DNA of 35,371 nt from Candidatus Yonathbacteria bacterium RIFCSPHIGHO2_02_FULL_44_14 (GTDB lineage: Bacteria > Patescibacteriota > Minisyncoccia > Phycocordibacterales > UBA1550), in the NCBI GenBank assembly GCA_001823535.1, contig MHUT01000004.1, forward strand, positions 1-35,371, read 5' to 3'. The translations under genes and the position numbers were made by a program. Position 1 is the stretch's first letter. Every line of letters starts with the position of its first letter. Below, one piece after another: positions 14,859 through 22,872 of the stretch. The notes below the pieces were generated by a model, which ran no database searches, had not been told where the DNA came from, and saw nothing but the letters and a program-made list of their open reading frames with translations.

Positions 14859-15434
14859 ATGGCTATTATAGATTACAATGAAATTACCCCAAGAAAGTGT
14901 ATTGTTTTGAAGGGCGAACCATACGAGGTTATGTCTTCGCACGTAGCTCAGAAACAAAAGCGTCGCCCTACAAACCAGACAAAACTTAGGCATCTCATTA
15001 CAGGGCGCGTCGTTGAGGAGACATTCCAGCAGTCAGACCGTGTAGAAGAGGCGGACATCGAAACAAAAGAGATCAAGTACCTATACTCTGGCAAAGGTGA
15101 ATCATGGTTCTGTGATCCAAAAAAACCTGCGGACCGCTATGCGCTTAAAACCGAGCTTCTCGATGGCAAAGAAGGTTTCTTAAAGGCAAATACGCTTGTG
15201 ACTGCAATGATATTCAATGAGAAGGTAATTGGTGTCCGCCTCCCTATCAAGGTTGACCTGCTTGTGAAAGAAGCGCCTCCTGCAGTGCGCGGTAACACCG
15301 TGCAGGGTGGTTCAAACACAGTAACTCTTGAAACTGGCGCAACAATCAACGTGCCGATGTTTATCCACGAAGGAGATCTCATTCGTGTAAACACCGAGAC
15401 TGGAACATACGCAGAACGCGTGGACAAAAAATAA
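14859..15434 (+). CDS. efp: Elongation factor P
   Basis: A 191-residue protein of normal EF-P length with three beta-barrel domains: KOW-like (1-60), OB-like (65-125) and C-terminal OB (130-190). It shows TKLRHLITGRVVEETF and the EF-P signature region near VTLETGATINVPMFIHEGD. EF-P binds between the P and E sites and rescues ribosomes stalled on polyproline. The tip loop that normally reads KPGKG around the modified Lys34 is instead VAQKQKRRPTNQTK, one residue longer, with Lys at two possible positions and no Pro-Gly pair. Its modification state is therefore unclear. A bidirectional terminator overlaps its stop codon. A near-leaderless promoter is likely. Confidence 0.95.
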   Translation: MAIIDYNEITPRKCIVLKGEPYEVMSSHVAQKQKRRPTNQTKLRHLITGRVVEETFQQSDRVEEADIETKEIKYLYSGKGESWFCDPKKPADRYALKTELLDGKEGFLKANTLVTAMIFNEKVIGVRLPIKVDLLVKEAPPAVRGNTVQGGSNTVTLETGATINVPMFIHEGDLIRVNTETGTYAERVDKK

Positions 15435-15482
15435 AAATAAAACCCAGCCCCACTAGTGGGGCTGGGTTTTATTTTTATTTTT
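15427..15482. terminator. Bidirectional terminator between efp and rpsR
   Basis: A perfect inverted repeat of 28-bp arms centred at 15454/15455. The GC core AACCCAGCCCCACTAGTGGG continues into GCTGGGTT, with A-rich and T-rich flanks. It serves both convergent operons and overlaps the efp stop codon. Confidence 0.9.
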
Positions 15483-15690
15483 ATTTCGCAACGAATGGGA
15501 GGAGCCCCATGAATCGCGCGCGCTTCACCGCCGAGGCAAGCTGACGCTGATGCTTCGAACATACGCCAGTACGTTCTCCTGCAATCATGCGGGCATGTGG
15601 ATTGAGAAACTTCTTCAAAATGTCGACATCCTTATAGTCGATCTGCTTTACATTGTTTGTCGTAAAGTAACATTGGGTATTTTTTTTCAT
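15481..15690 (-). CDS. rpsR: Ribosomal protein bS18
   Basis: A 69-residue protein with the S18 core IDYKDVDILKKFLNPHARMIAGERTGVC, split as IDYKDVDILKKFL and RMIAGERTG, then SKHQRQLASAVKRARFMGLLPF. It binds with bS6 on the 30S platform. It is the last gene of rpsF-ssb-rpsR, 2 bp after ssb, and its stop sits at the foot of the shared terminator. Confidence 0.95.
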   Translation of the reverse strand: MKKNTQCYFTTNNVKQIDYKDVDILKKFLNPHARMIAGERTGVCSKHQRQLASAVKRARFMGLLPFVAK

Positions 15691-15692
15691 AA

Positions 15693-16151
15693 TTAGAATG
15701 GAATATCGTCTGGGTTAATGTCCTCTTCTGGGTATTCAATGGTTTCGAGTGCCTCTGGTGCAGCCACGGGAGCAGCAGATTTTGATGATACTGATGGAGA
15801 ATAACTTCCTGAAGCGGGAGCACTGCTTGCGCGTGGTCCAAACTGCATCGTATCAGCCACAATCTCGGTGCGGTATTTTTTGCCCGTTGCGTCGTCCCAA
15901 CTTCGCGTCTGCATGCGACCTTCAATAAACACCGCTGAACCTTTTTTCAAATACTGAGCCGCAAGTTCAGCCAATTTCGCAAACATCACAATGTTATGAT
16001 AATCGACACTCTCCTGTTTGCTACCTGCTTTGTCCTTCCATACGCGATTTGTTGCAAGACTAAAACTTGCTACTTGCTGTCCTGACGGAAGCGCTCTCAT
16101 TTCTGGATCGCGTGTCAAATTCCCGTAAACCATCGCTTTGTTTATATACAT
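15693..16151 (-). CDS. ssb: Single-stranded DNA-binding protein
   Basis: A 152-residue protein with an N-terminal OB fold (about 1-105; MYINKAMVYGNLTRDPEMR, FSLATNRVWKD, YLKKGSAVFIEGRMQTRSW), a Ser/Pro/Ala-rich linker, and the acidic tip INPDDIPF that recruits repair and replication partners. It coats single-stranded DNA during replication and recombination. It sits between rpsF (4 bp) and rpsR (2 bp), the order most bacteria keep. If the RAYT transposase works on single-stranded palindromes, SSB and RecA would be relevant host factors; that is only context. Confidence 0.96.
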   Translation of the reverse strand: MYINKAMVYGNLTRDPEMRALPSGQQVASFSLATNRVWKDKAGSKQESVDYHNIVMFAKLAELAAQYLKKGSAVFIEGRMQTRSWDDATGKKYRTEIVADTMQFGPRASSAPASGSYSPSVSSKSAAPVAAPEALETIEYPEEDINPDDIPF

Positions 16152-16155
16152 AGTA

Positions 16156-16629
16156 CTATGCTACCAATTCTTCAATAGCCTTGTCCAGTACCTCATCGAC
16201 AGGAGTTGCTGTGGCTTCTTCTGCTGCAACAACAGCTACTTCTTCCGGCTCCTTTACCTTTACTCCGGTAAACTTCTTTGCGATAAAAGTGTTCTCACGA
16301 ATCGTCTTAACGATTAGGTAACGAAGAACATTTTCGTCCTTTTTGAGACCTTCTTCAAGCTCTGCGATACCCTCTGGAGAACCGTCGAATTTAATCCACC
16401 CAAAGTAGGCTTGATCAAAACGCTTATTCTTGTGTTCGACTGTTTTTACAATCTGATAGGCGAGGTCGATGAATACGGGTAATTCCTCGGCAATAATATC
16501 CTTGGAAATCCGCTCAATCATACCACGCACGGCTCCCGACGCTTTTGGGATTTGCTCCTCTGCAAGCGTTGGAACGAGATGGTAACCTAGCTCGTAAATG
16601 CGAGGCTCCGTGTGTTCATTATGATTCAT
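16156..16629 (-). CDS. rpsF: Ribosomal protein bS6 with acidic C-terminal extension
   Basis: A 157-residue protein. Residues 8-115 form the S6 ferredoxin-like fold (YELGYHLVPTL, AYQIVKTVEHKNKRFDQAYFGWIKFD, VLRYLIVKTI). An Ala/Glu-rich tail of about 40 residues follows (EEVAVVAAEEATATPVDEVL). An extended acidic tail also occurs in E. coli S6, where it is glutamylated; modification here is not known. It heads the rpsF-ssb-rpsR operon. Its promoter lies between it and the IS30 element. A weak GGGGGAG Shine-Dalgarno-like word lies 13 nt before the ATG. Confidence 0.93.
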   Translation of the reverse strand: MNHNEHTEPRIYELGYHLVPTLAEEQIPKASGAVRGMIERISKDIIAEELPVFIDLAYQIVKTVEHKNKRFDQAYFGWIKFDGSPEGIAELEEGLKKDENVLRYLIVKTIRENTFIAKKFTGVKVKEPEEVAVVAAEEATATPVDEVLDKAIEELVA

Positions 16630-16669
16630 ATTTTTATAGGGTCTCCCCCGTTAACCTGATAACTAGTGC

Positions 16670-16698
16670 ATCCTACCAAAGAAAATGCGAGAAGTCAA
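16670..16698 (-). promoter_or_regulatory. rpsF operon promoter
   Basis: On the minus strand, TTGACT (16693-16698) and TAGGAT (16670-16675) are 17 bp apart, giving a leader of about 34 nt. The -35 is only about 15 bp from the left end of the IS30 element, so the insertion spared the promoter narrowly. Confidence 0.5.
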
Positions 16699-16713
16699 AA
16701 ATCATGGAAGGTA

Positions 16714-17769
16714 AATTCTCTACCTAAATGCAATTGCTTTTCGTCTTGATAATAGGGGAACTTTTTTAATAATATCACAATCCATAGCCACCTCGTACGC
16801 ACTCTTGTACCCTAAGGACTTTCGATACTTGTGGTTCAAAACAAACAGCATGGATTGGAAGGCTGCGTCGGGTACTTTTGCGAGATCCGTACCCTTGGGA
16901 AGAAACCACTTCCGTGTGAGTCCAATACTGCTCTCGACGTGGGGTTTCTGCCAAGGGCTACCCTTCGTGCAGAAGAAGGTGGGTATGCCAAACTGCTCGT
17001 GCCACTGATTCTCCGTTCCATTGTCCATCGTCCACGTAGTGACTGCCACTCTTCTCTGTATTAATTTCATAGAAGCAACCATGGTGCTCGGTTTCTTGTT
17101 TGCAATGAGTTGTCCGACGAGCAGGTGTGCCTTCGGTACTACGGTTAGGTGTCCAACAGTTTTTGAATGAAGATTTGTCGGAGAAACAAACAAGTCGCTC
17201 TCCCCATGCACCTGTATTTCGTCATTAGGCCGTTCTCGTAAGGATATTCTGTTCGGTATGAGGTGTCGCTTTCCTCGTCGCGACTGCTTCTTTTTGTGTA
17301 CCCTGCGGGAACAGAGATACTTGCAGTATGGCTTTCCATACTCGCTGTAAAGCCATTTGTAAAGTGCGTTGGTCCCAATGCGAACGGCGAGATTTTCCTT
17401 CTTCATACGCCCAGCGATCTCGTCTGGGGCGCGCAGTTCTTTTAACTCTCTGATAATCCGCTCCTTGAGCTCGGGATGCGTTTCAATCTTCATTCCTTCA
17501 CACTTACTGTGGGTACGCTTTTCTTTTGAATCTGCTTCCGCACGGATGGCATTGTAGCGCCACGTGGTTCTGCCCCCACGGTCGAGCTCGCGACATATGG
17601 TGCTTGGGTCGACCCCTAGCACTTCGGCTACAGATTTCTGATTGTGTCCCTCTCCATACAGGGCGTGGATTCTATCTCGGTGCCGTTCGCGCAAATGCAC
17701 AAATGGGGCTCTTTTTTGATGTTTTTTCATACAATTCTATGTTACAGAATTGCATTTCAAAAGAGAATT
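16714..17769 (-). mobile_element. IS30-family insertion sequence, complete
   Basis: A 1056-bp element with terminal inverted repeats at 16714-16735 and 17748-17769. Both read AATTCTCT, four mismatched bases, then AAATGCAATT (18 of 22 match). It carries a single transposase gene whose last codons and stop lie inside the left repeat. The length fits the IS30 family. I could not find a clear 2-3 bp target duplication, so the insertion may be old or the ends slightly misplaced. It separates tatD from the rpsF operon. Confidence 0.8.
16720..17730 (-). CDS. IS30-family transposase
   Basis: A 336-residue protein. The N-terminus has two helix-turn-helix regions (for example GEGHNQKSVAEVLGVDPSTI, residues 26-45) that read the inverted repeats. 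The rve-type DDE core has Asp179 in HGESDLF, Asp236 in TMDNGTEN, and Glu266 in SPWQKPHVESSIG. The family tail RKWFLPKGTDL and VLNHKYRKSLGYKSAYE (usually RPRK-LGY-TP-E) is present. No frameshift or missing catalytic residue is seen, so it may be active. The ATG at 17730 is 18 bp inside the right inverted repeat. Confidence 0.93.
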   Translation of the reverse strand: MKKHQKRAPFVHLRERHRDRIHALYGEGHNQKSVAEVLGVDPSTICRELDRGGRTTWRYNAIRAEADSKEKRTHSKCEGMKIETHPELKERIIRELKELRAPDEIAGRMKKENLAVRIGTNALYKWLYSEYGKPYCKYLCSRRVHKKKQSRRGKRHLIPNRISLRERPNDEIQVHGESDLFVSPTNLHSKTVGHLTVVPKAHLLVGQLIANKKPSTMVASMKLIQRRVAVTTWTMDNGTENQWHEQFGIPTFFCTKGSPWQKPHVESSIGLTRKWFLPKGTDLAKVPDAAFQSMLFVLNHKYRKSLGYKSAYEVAMDCDIIKKVPLLSRRKAIAFR

Positions 17770-17796
17770 AAATGAAATCCTAGATTACTCCTCAGT

Positions 17797-17821
17797 TTCC
17801 CCGAGGACCGTCCTCGGGGAA
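17797..17821. terminator. Hairpin directly abutting the tatD stop codon
   Basis: TTCCCCGAGGA and TCCTCGGGGAA form a perfect 11-bp stem with a CCG loop. It ends one base before the TAA of tatD (17822). It is very GC-rich but has no T-run on either side, so it may stall RNase or polymerase rather than be a standard terminator. Confidence 0.6.
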
Positions 17822-18643
17822 TTAAATGTGTGTTGTAATATTAAAAACACGGAGGGCGTTTTGCACGAGAGCAACGCGTACAGTTTCGAAATCCTCACCG
17901 CGAATTTCCGCTATTATCCTCACTACCTCTTCCACAAAAATAGGTTCGTTGCGTTTACCACGATAAGGAACGGGCGAAACATACGGGCAATCTGTTTCTG
18001 ACATGATGCGATCAAGCGGGGCCAAGCGCACAACATCATTGTATTCATCTGAAAACGTAATTACCCCCGTGAATGAAATAGTGAAATCGATAGCAAAATA
18101 CTCTCGCGCGATGTCAATTGTCTGCGAGAAAAAGTGTATGTTCCCGCGCAATTTTGAATTCTTACTTTTCTTGTCGACAAGCATTGCAATGACATCACGG
18201 TGTGCATCAGCGAGCGCCTTGTCGCTGTCACGGCAATGAATCATGAGTGGTAGGTCGTACGCGAGCGCAAAATCTATTTGCGTCTCAAAAAGCTCTCTTT
18301 GACGCGCTTTTTCTGTAGAAACATCATTTGTATCACCCAAGCGAGAATAATCAAGACCACATTCGCCCACTGAAACAACGCGTGGACCAACCGCAAGATC
18401 GGCAAAAAAAGGTTCCCGAAAACGCTCTTTTTTGTCATCAATCGGATGGACGCCTATGGACGCGTACACTCCACTCTCAGAAAACGATGCCATTATTGCC
18501 GCACCCTGCGAGCTTTTGTAATCGGTGCCGACCATGATCGCCCACACTCCCCGATCACGCATGCGCTCCAAAACATTATTCCTGTCTTCGTCGAAACTCG
18601 CATCATTCACGTGCGCGTGTATGTCAAAAAATCGTGGGAGCAT
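17822..18643 (-). CDS. tatD: TatD-family metal-dependent deoxyribonuclease
   Basis: A 273-residue TIM-barrel hydrolase. Metal ligands are visible: FFDIHAHVND (His9 and His11), SVGECGLDY (Glu), MIHCRDSDKAL (His), a His in GNIHFFSQ, and SETDCPYVSP (Asp). TatD enzymes act as 3'-5' exonucleases or DNA-repair nucleases in the cytoplasm. I set the start at the ATG at 18643, 1 bp after the metG stop, because the family begins just before the DxHxH motif; a longer reading into metG adds 20 unrelated residues. The metG-tatD pair is a common bacterial arrangement. Confidence 0.93.
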   Translation of the reverse strand: MLPRFFDIHAHVNDASFDEDRNNVLERMRDRGVWAIMVGTDYKSSQGAAIMASFSESGVYASIGVHPIDDKKERFREPFFADLAVGPRVVSVGECGLDYSRLGDTNDVSTEKARQRELFETQIDFALAYDLPLMIHCRDSDKALADAHRDVIAMLVDKKSKNSKLRGNIHFFSQTIDIAREYFAIDFTISFTGVITFSDEYNDVVRLAPLDRIMSETDCPYVSPVPYRGKRNEPIFVEEVVRIIAEIRGEDFETVRVALVQNALRVFNITTHI

Positions 18644-18644
18644 A

Positions 18645-20213
18645 CTATTCTTTGCGTCTAAAGAGCGGCTCAGATGGAGCTTTTGAATTAAATACCATTT
18701 CATCAGCGCCGACTAGAGAAACTCCTACAAGAAGAGTGATTCTTTCTGCGGTGTCGGGCATCATTGGCACAAGCATTTGACCAACTTCGCGAAGACCGTA
18801 CAAAAGTCCCCAAATTACGGCTTCTGCCGCCTTTTTGTCTGTTTTAACGAGCTTGAACGGCTCATAGTCGGTGACAAACTGATCAAGATGTCCGATGAGT
18901 TCCCAAACGACATCAGCCGCCTTATTTATTTCACTCACACTCATGTGTTTATGATAGCGTGGGAGAATATCGTTAGTAATAATATAAGGAATATTCAAAC
19001 CCGCGACATCGCCAGGGGCTTCTATGGTAGTCAATTTCGTACGAATAGACGGGCTATGTGTCGCATCGCCCCTAACAACACCGCCGAAATACTGTTCTGC
19101 CATTTTAAGCGTACGCGACACCAAATTCCCCAAGCCATTTGCAAGATTCGCATTGTAAACTTCTTTGAATTTTTCACGCGTCAGGTCCCAGTCCTCAATT
19201 GGAGAAACTTCTCGCGCCAAATAATAACGCAGAGCATCTCTGCTGTACAGAGCAATGAACTCGCCGGGGCTCAATACATTACCCAAGCTCTTTGACATTT
19301 TTTTGCCGCCAGAGTTTACAAATCCGTGAACAAGGAGTTCGCGGGGAAGCGGAAGTTTTGCAGAGAGGAGAAATGCGGGCCAAAGCAATGCGTGGAATCG
19401 AAGAATATCTTTCCCCAGCACTTGAATGTCAGCCGGCCAAAAACTTTTAAACTTTTCCTCGTTATCACTCCCGTAACCTAGCGCAGAGATATAATTCGAC
19501 AGCGCGTCGCACCACACATACATAAGTTGGGTGGGGTCGTCTGGCACAGGTACCCCCCACGGTATCGCGCGTTCAGGGCGAGAAATACTTACATCACCCA
19601 AACTATTTTCACCAGTTAATGAGGATAACAGCGCGATTATTTCATTCACCTTTGAATGTGGCGTGATCTTTAACTCTCCGCTTTCAAGCAGACGCTTGAT
19701 TTCTGGTCCATATTTTGAAAGTTTGAAAAAATAATTTTCTTCTTCGATATGCTCTGGTTCGGTGTCGTGCAGCGGGCATTTCCCATTCACGAGTTCTTTT
19801 TCCGTGATGAACGCTTCACATCCCACGCAATACAGTCCCTTGTATGTGCCTTTATAAATGTCCCCCGCAGACTCAAGAGCGTGCCATAGCTTTTTCGCTC
19901 CAGGCCAATGAAGCTCACGGTCAGATGTGCGTATAAAAAGATCATTGGATATACCGAGCTCTTTGAGAAGTTCTTGCATCTTTGCGACATTTCCATTTAC
20001 AAATGCCTGTGGACCAATTCCCTCTTTTTGCGCTGCGCGCACAATTTTATCACCGTGTTCGTCAGAACCAGTCAAAAAAAAGGTTCTATCTCCTATTAAG
20101 CGATGATAGCGCGCCAAAATATCTGACAACACAAGTGTATACGTATGCCCCAAATGCAGTTCCGCATTCGCGTAAAAAATTGGCGTCGTAATGTAGAATT
20201 TTTTCTCACTCAT
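18645..20213 (-). CDS. metG: Methionyl-tRNA synthetase
   Basis: A 522-residue class I enzyme. The HIGH motif appears as HLGH (about 20-23, in AELHLGHTYT), the KMSKS loop as KKMSKSLGN (about 302-308), and a single zinc knuckle as CVGC...CPLH. The last zinc ligand is His, as in Thermus-type MetRS. It charges tRNA-Met. It ends after the anticodon-binding helical domain with no C-terminal EMAP-like tRNA-binding domain, which is common in reduced genomes. I chose the ATG at 20213 rather than a TTG 12 bp upstream. It is 12 bp after the AI-2E-type permease gene and 1 bp before tatD. Confidence 0.95.
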   Translation of the reverse strand: MSEKKFYITTPIFYANAELHLGHTYTLVLSDILARYHRLIGDRTFFLTGSDEHGDKIVRAAQKEGIGPQAFVNGNVAKMQELLKELGISNDLFIRTSDRELHWPGAKKLWHALESAGDIYKGTYKGLYCVGCEAFITEKELVNGKCPLHDTEPEHIEEENYFFKLSKYGPEIKRLLESGELKITPHSKVNEIIALLSSLTGENSLGDVSISRPERAIPWGVPVPDDPTQLMYVWCDALSNYISALGYGSDNEEKFKSFWPADIQVLGKDILRFHALLWPAFLLSAKLPLPRELLVHGFVNSGGKKMSKSLGNVLSPGEFIALYSRDALRYYLAREVSPIEDWDLTREKFKEVYNANLANGLGNLVSRTLKMAEQYFGGVVRGDATHSPSIRTKLTTIEAPGDVAGLNIPYIITNDILPRYHKHMSVSEINKAADVVWELIGHLDQFVTDYEPFKLVKTDKKAAEAVIWGLLYGLREVGQMLVPMMPDTAERITLLVGVSLVGADEMVFNSKAPSEPLFRRKE

Positions 20214-20225
20214 AATTGTAAACAA

Positions 20226-21296
20226 TTAAACAAGCATTCCTTTTTTGCGCTCAATATCTTCTACGAGTTCCATAAGGGCAGCTGCAACAGGCACAGAGAT
20301 AAGGATGCCGAGGAACCCACCAAGCTGTGCGCCGATGATAAGGGCGAGGATGACGAGAATAGGCGGGACACCAACAACCTTGCGTACGACGAGTGGATAA
20401 ATGAGGTGGCTTTCAAACTGTTGCACAAGCAGATAGAATCCAGCAACAATTGCTGCAAGTGTCGGCCCTCCAACGGTAAACGCAAGAATAACTCCCGGAA
20501 TTGCCGCAAGAATTGGTCCGAACACTGGAATAATTTCCAAAACTCCCGCGAGGAGCGCGAGCGACATTGCATACGGCACACCAAAAATAGTAAGTCCAAG
20601 ATATACGAGTACGAAAATGAGCACCCCGAGGAGCAACTGCCCCTGCATCCACTTGCCGATCTTTGCTTTAGAGCGCTCCCAGAGGTTTATCGCATATTCT
20701 TCATTCCCAAACGGAAGAATGATTCGCAAAAAATTCTCGATGCCACGCTCTTGCATTGCAAAATAAAATGAGAGTACGACAATGAGCACAAAACTAAAGA
20801 TGCCGCCAAATATTGCGCTTGCAGCTCCAAACATACCTTTTGATGTATCGCCAGCGCCAAAAATCTTGCCAAATAAATCTTCGAGTGCTGGGTTTACAGA
20901 GGAATCTCCCGCCTTATTATCACCCCAGAACACATTAGATAAGATCCCTTTATCGCCCAAAATATTCTTATCGACAGACTGCATCATGCTTGGGAGTTTT
21001 TGTGTAATATCCGCCGCTTCGTTTACTATTGGCGGAACAAAGGCAACAATGAGGCCGAAAAATAATCCGGCAATACACACGTACATCAAAAGCACTGCTG
21101 GAATACGGTGAATGCGGAGCCTCGACAAAAACTTGATTCCGGGCTCAATCGAAGAAGCGAGTATGACAGAGGTGACGATAACCATAAGAAGATCGCGCAA
21201 AATCCATAGTCCCCATGCGCCCAGAAGAATAGCAAGTCCTTTTACAATAGTGCCGGCGGTGATAGAGATAACCGTATCGTGTTCTTGCCTTTTCAT
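20226..21296 (-). CDS. AI-2E family transporter-like membrane protein
   Basis: A 356-residue protein. Two N-terminal hydrophobic helices, a third near 70-90, a soluble middle section (about 95-150), and a C-terminal half with at least four helices. Family hallmarks include the GVPYAMSLALLAGVLEIIPVFGPILAAIPGVI stretch (seen as LEIIPVFGPILAAIP) and GFYLLVQQFESHLIYPLVV with GVPPILVI. This matches the UPF0118/AI-2E exporter family (PF01594), whose members have been linked to autoinducer-2 export and to Na+/H+ antiport. The real substrate cannot be told from sequence. It lies between the M16 peptidase gene (59 bp gap) and metG (12 bp gap). Confidence 0.88.
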   Translation of the reverse strand: MKRQEHDTVISITAGTIVKGLAILLGAWGLWILRDLLMVIVTSVILASSIEPGIKFLSRLRIHRIPAVLLMYVCIAGLFFGLIVAFVPPIVNEAADITQKLPSMMQSVDKNILGDKGILSNVFWGDNKAGDSSVNPALEDLFGKIFGAGDTSKGMFGAASAIFGGIFSFVLIVVLSFYFAMQERGIENFLRIILPFGNEEYAINLWERSKAKIGKWMQGQLLLGVLIFVLVYLGLTIFGVPYAMSLALLAGVLEIIPVFGPILAAIPGVILAFTVGGPTLAAIVAGFYLLVQQFESHLIYPLVVRKVVGVPPILVILALIIGAQLGGFLGILISVPVAAALMELVEDIERKKGMLV

Positions 21297-21355
21297 AGAG
21301 TCATGATACCACAGAAGGGGTAATTAACAATTGTGGCTCTTTATAAATAAATGTC

Positions 21356-22624
21356 CTAAAATTTTAGGATTGGCTTTAGCGATGCATCATCTTTGACCGG
21401 TCCAATGAGCGCCAAATTCAAATTTTTCTCAAGAAAGATCTTCTTTGCCATATTGCGCACATCATCTGCGGTCACCGCGCGAATGATCTTCTCTCGTTCT
21501 TTTGGCGTGCGCGTTTCGCGATGGAGCACCTCTTGCATACCATAATATTCTGCAAGATCGTCCGACGACTCAAGCCCGAGGTACATCATGCCCACAAGGT
21601 GTTCTTTTACTTTTGCCAATTCATCCGCGGGCACCATGTCGTTTTTCAAACTATTGAGCTCTACCATTACCGCACGAAGCACCTCTGGAAGACGGTCATT
21701 CGCAACTCCTGCTGAAACAGCAAAATACCCACTATCAGTCGAAGTACTATTTCCCGCGCGCACATAGTACCCTACCCCCATTTCATCACGGATCTTACGA
21801 AACAAGCGCGACGACATACCGCTACCGAGCACTCCGCCAAGCACAGAGAGAATTGGATTTCTTTTGTCGTAAATCGGGAATGACCTCACTCCAAGAATAA
21901 AGTGTGTTTGATCAGTTTCCTTAAACTTAAGCGCAACCTTTGGCGCCGACTGCGTGTCGCGCGTTTTTTTCTTGTTATTTTTTTTACCCTCGGTGATGCC
22001 CTTGAATTTTTTTGCCACTTCTTTGAACGCGGTATTCGCATCGACATTACCCGATACAATAACGGTCGTTGCGCTTGCAACGTAATGTGCTTTTCTGTAT
22101 GCGACAAAATCTTTTCTGGACATTCCGCGCACAACATCTCGCTCCCCCGTGATGGTCCACCCTGCAGGCTGGTCGCCATACAGAAGGTCCATCCACACTT
22201 CATGTACTTTTTGCATCGGCATATCATCGTACATATTGATTTCGTCAACGATCACCCCTTTTTCCTTTTCAATCTCATCCTCTTTGAGAAGCGGATTCAA
22301 ATAGAGGTCAGAAATAATATCAATGAGTTTTGGAAAGTCTGCCGCCTTTCCTTTTGCATAGTACCCGGTAAATTCTTGCCCAGTAAATGCGTTGAACTCG
22401 CAACCGAGCGTATCGAGTTCTTTGGAAAGATCGCTTGTATTAGGGCGATTGGTCGTCCCTTTGAAGCACATATGCTCGAGAAAGTGCGAGAGGCCGTTTT
22501 TTGCTTTCTTTTCGTATTTTGAACCGGTTTCGACAAGCACAAGGACTGTCACAGTAGGGTTGTCCACCATTGGCACCGCAAGCATTCTGAGGCCATTCGG
22601 TAATACTTTTTTCTTGAATTTCAT
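21356..22624 (-). CDS. M16-family zinc metallopeptidase (insulinase/processing-peptidase type)
   Basis: A 422-residue protein. The inverted zinc motif HxxEH is present at 47-51 (HFLEH, in GLSHFLEHMCFKGT), and the third ligand Glu lies 76 residues on, in VIVDEINMYDD. The C-terminal half repeats the fold without the zinc site (LGVRSFPIYDKRNPILSVL, GMSSRLFRKIRDEMGVGYYV). Length and layout match the small bacterial M16B enzymes such as YmxG or the mitochondrial processing-peptidase beta type. It lacks a signal peptide, so it probably acts on peptides in the cytoplasm. An AGTCTA at 22631-22636 gives TAGACT on its strand, 6 bp before the ATG, a possible -10 for a leaderless mRNA. Confidence 0.93.
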   Translation of the reverse strand: MKFKKKVLPNGLRMLAVPMVDNPTVTVLVLVETGSKYEKKAKNGLSHFLEHMCFKGTTNRPNTSDLSKELDTLGCEFNAFTGQEFTGYYAKGKAADFPKLIDIISDLYLNPLLKEDEIEKEKGVIVDEINMYDDMPMQKVHEVWMDLLYGDQPAGWTITGERDVVRGMSRKDFVAYRKAHYVASATTVIVSGNVDANTAFKEVAKKFKGITEGKKNNKKKTRDTQSAPKVALKFKETDQTHFILGVRSFPIYDKRNPILSVLGGVLGSGMSSRLFRKIRDEMGVGYYVRAGNSTSTDSGYFAVSAGVANDRLPEVLRAVMVELNSLKNDMVPADELAKVKEHLVGMMYLGLESSDDLAEYYGMQEVLHRETRTPKEREKIIRAVTADDVRNMAKKIFLEKNLNLALIGPVKDDASLKPILKF

Positions 22625-22670
22625 CCCGTTAGTCTAACACAAAATCTCTCTTGGTAGAATTTTCACAGTT

Positions 22671-22724
22671 TTCAACTTTGTTACCTATTTACATCGATAG
22701 ATGTAAATAGGTAACAAAGTTGAA
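22671..22724. repeat. Perfect palindrome (family C, copy 2)
   Basis: 25-bp perfect arms around a GATA loop, with core TTACCTATTTACATC. Relative to copy 1 the loop is reverse-complemented, so the element is inverted. It sits 46 bp before the M16 start codon. Confidence 0.85.
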
Positions 22725-22734
22725 TAATTAATGA

Positions 22735-22823
22735 CCCTCCACCTATCTGTCGCGCAACTAAAGTGTCTGCGGCCAGGCCGTGAATTTACTAATTCAGACT
22801 TTAGTTACGCGACAGAGGTAGGT
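22735..22823. repeat. Nested palindromic element sharing a core with 9493-9526
   Basis: A long imperfect stem: CTGTCGCG pairs with CGCGACAG and AACTAAAG with CTTTAGTT, with small bulges. At its tip are two small hairpins, CGGC-CAG-GCCG and GAATT-TACT-AATTC. The tip (22765-22798) matches 9493-9526 at 29 of 34 positions. Confidence 0.75.
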
Positions 22824-22824
22824 T

Positions 22825-22856
22825 AAAAATAAAAAGGCTCTCGCAAGAGAGCCTTT
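22825..22856 (-). terminator. Intrinsic terminator after the small membrane protein gene
   Basis: On the minus strand AAAGGCTCTC and GAGAGCCTTT form a 10-bp stem around a 4-nt loop, followed by TTTTTATTTTT. It ends the transcript of the 22873-23034 gene and probably of the operon above it. Confidence 0.85.
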
Positions 22857-22872
22857 AAGTTGTGACTCCTAA

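Noticed and set aside
22735-22823. Integron attC site
   Set aside because: The stem is long and has bulged bases as attC sites do, but there are no matching RYYYAAC/GTTRRRY boxes at the ends and no integrase or cassette array nearby.
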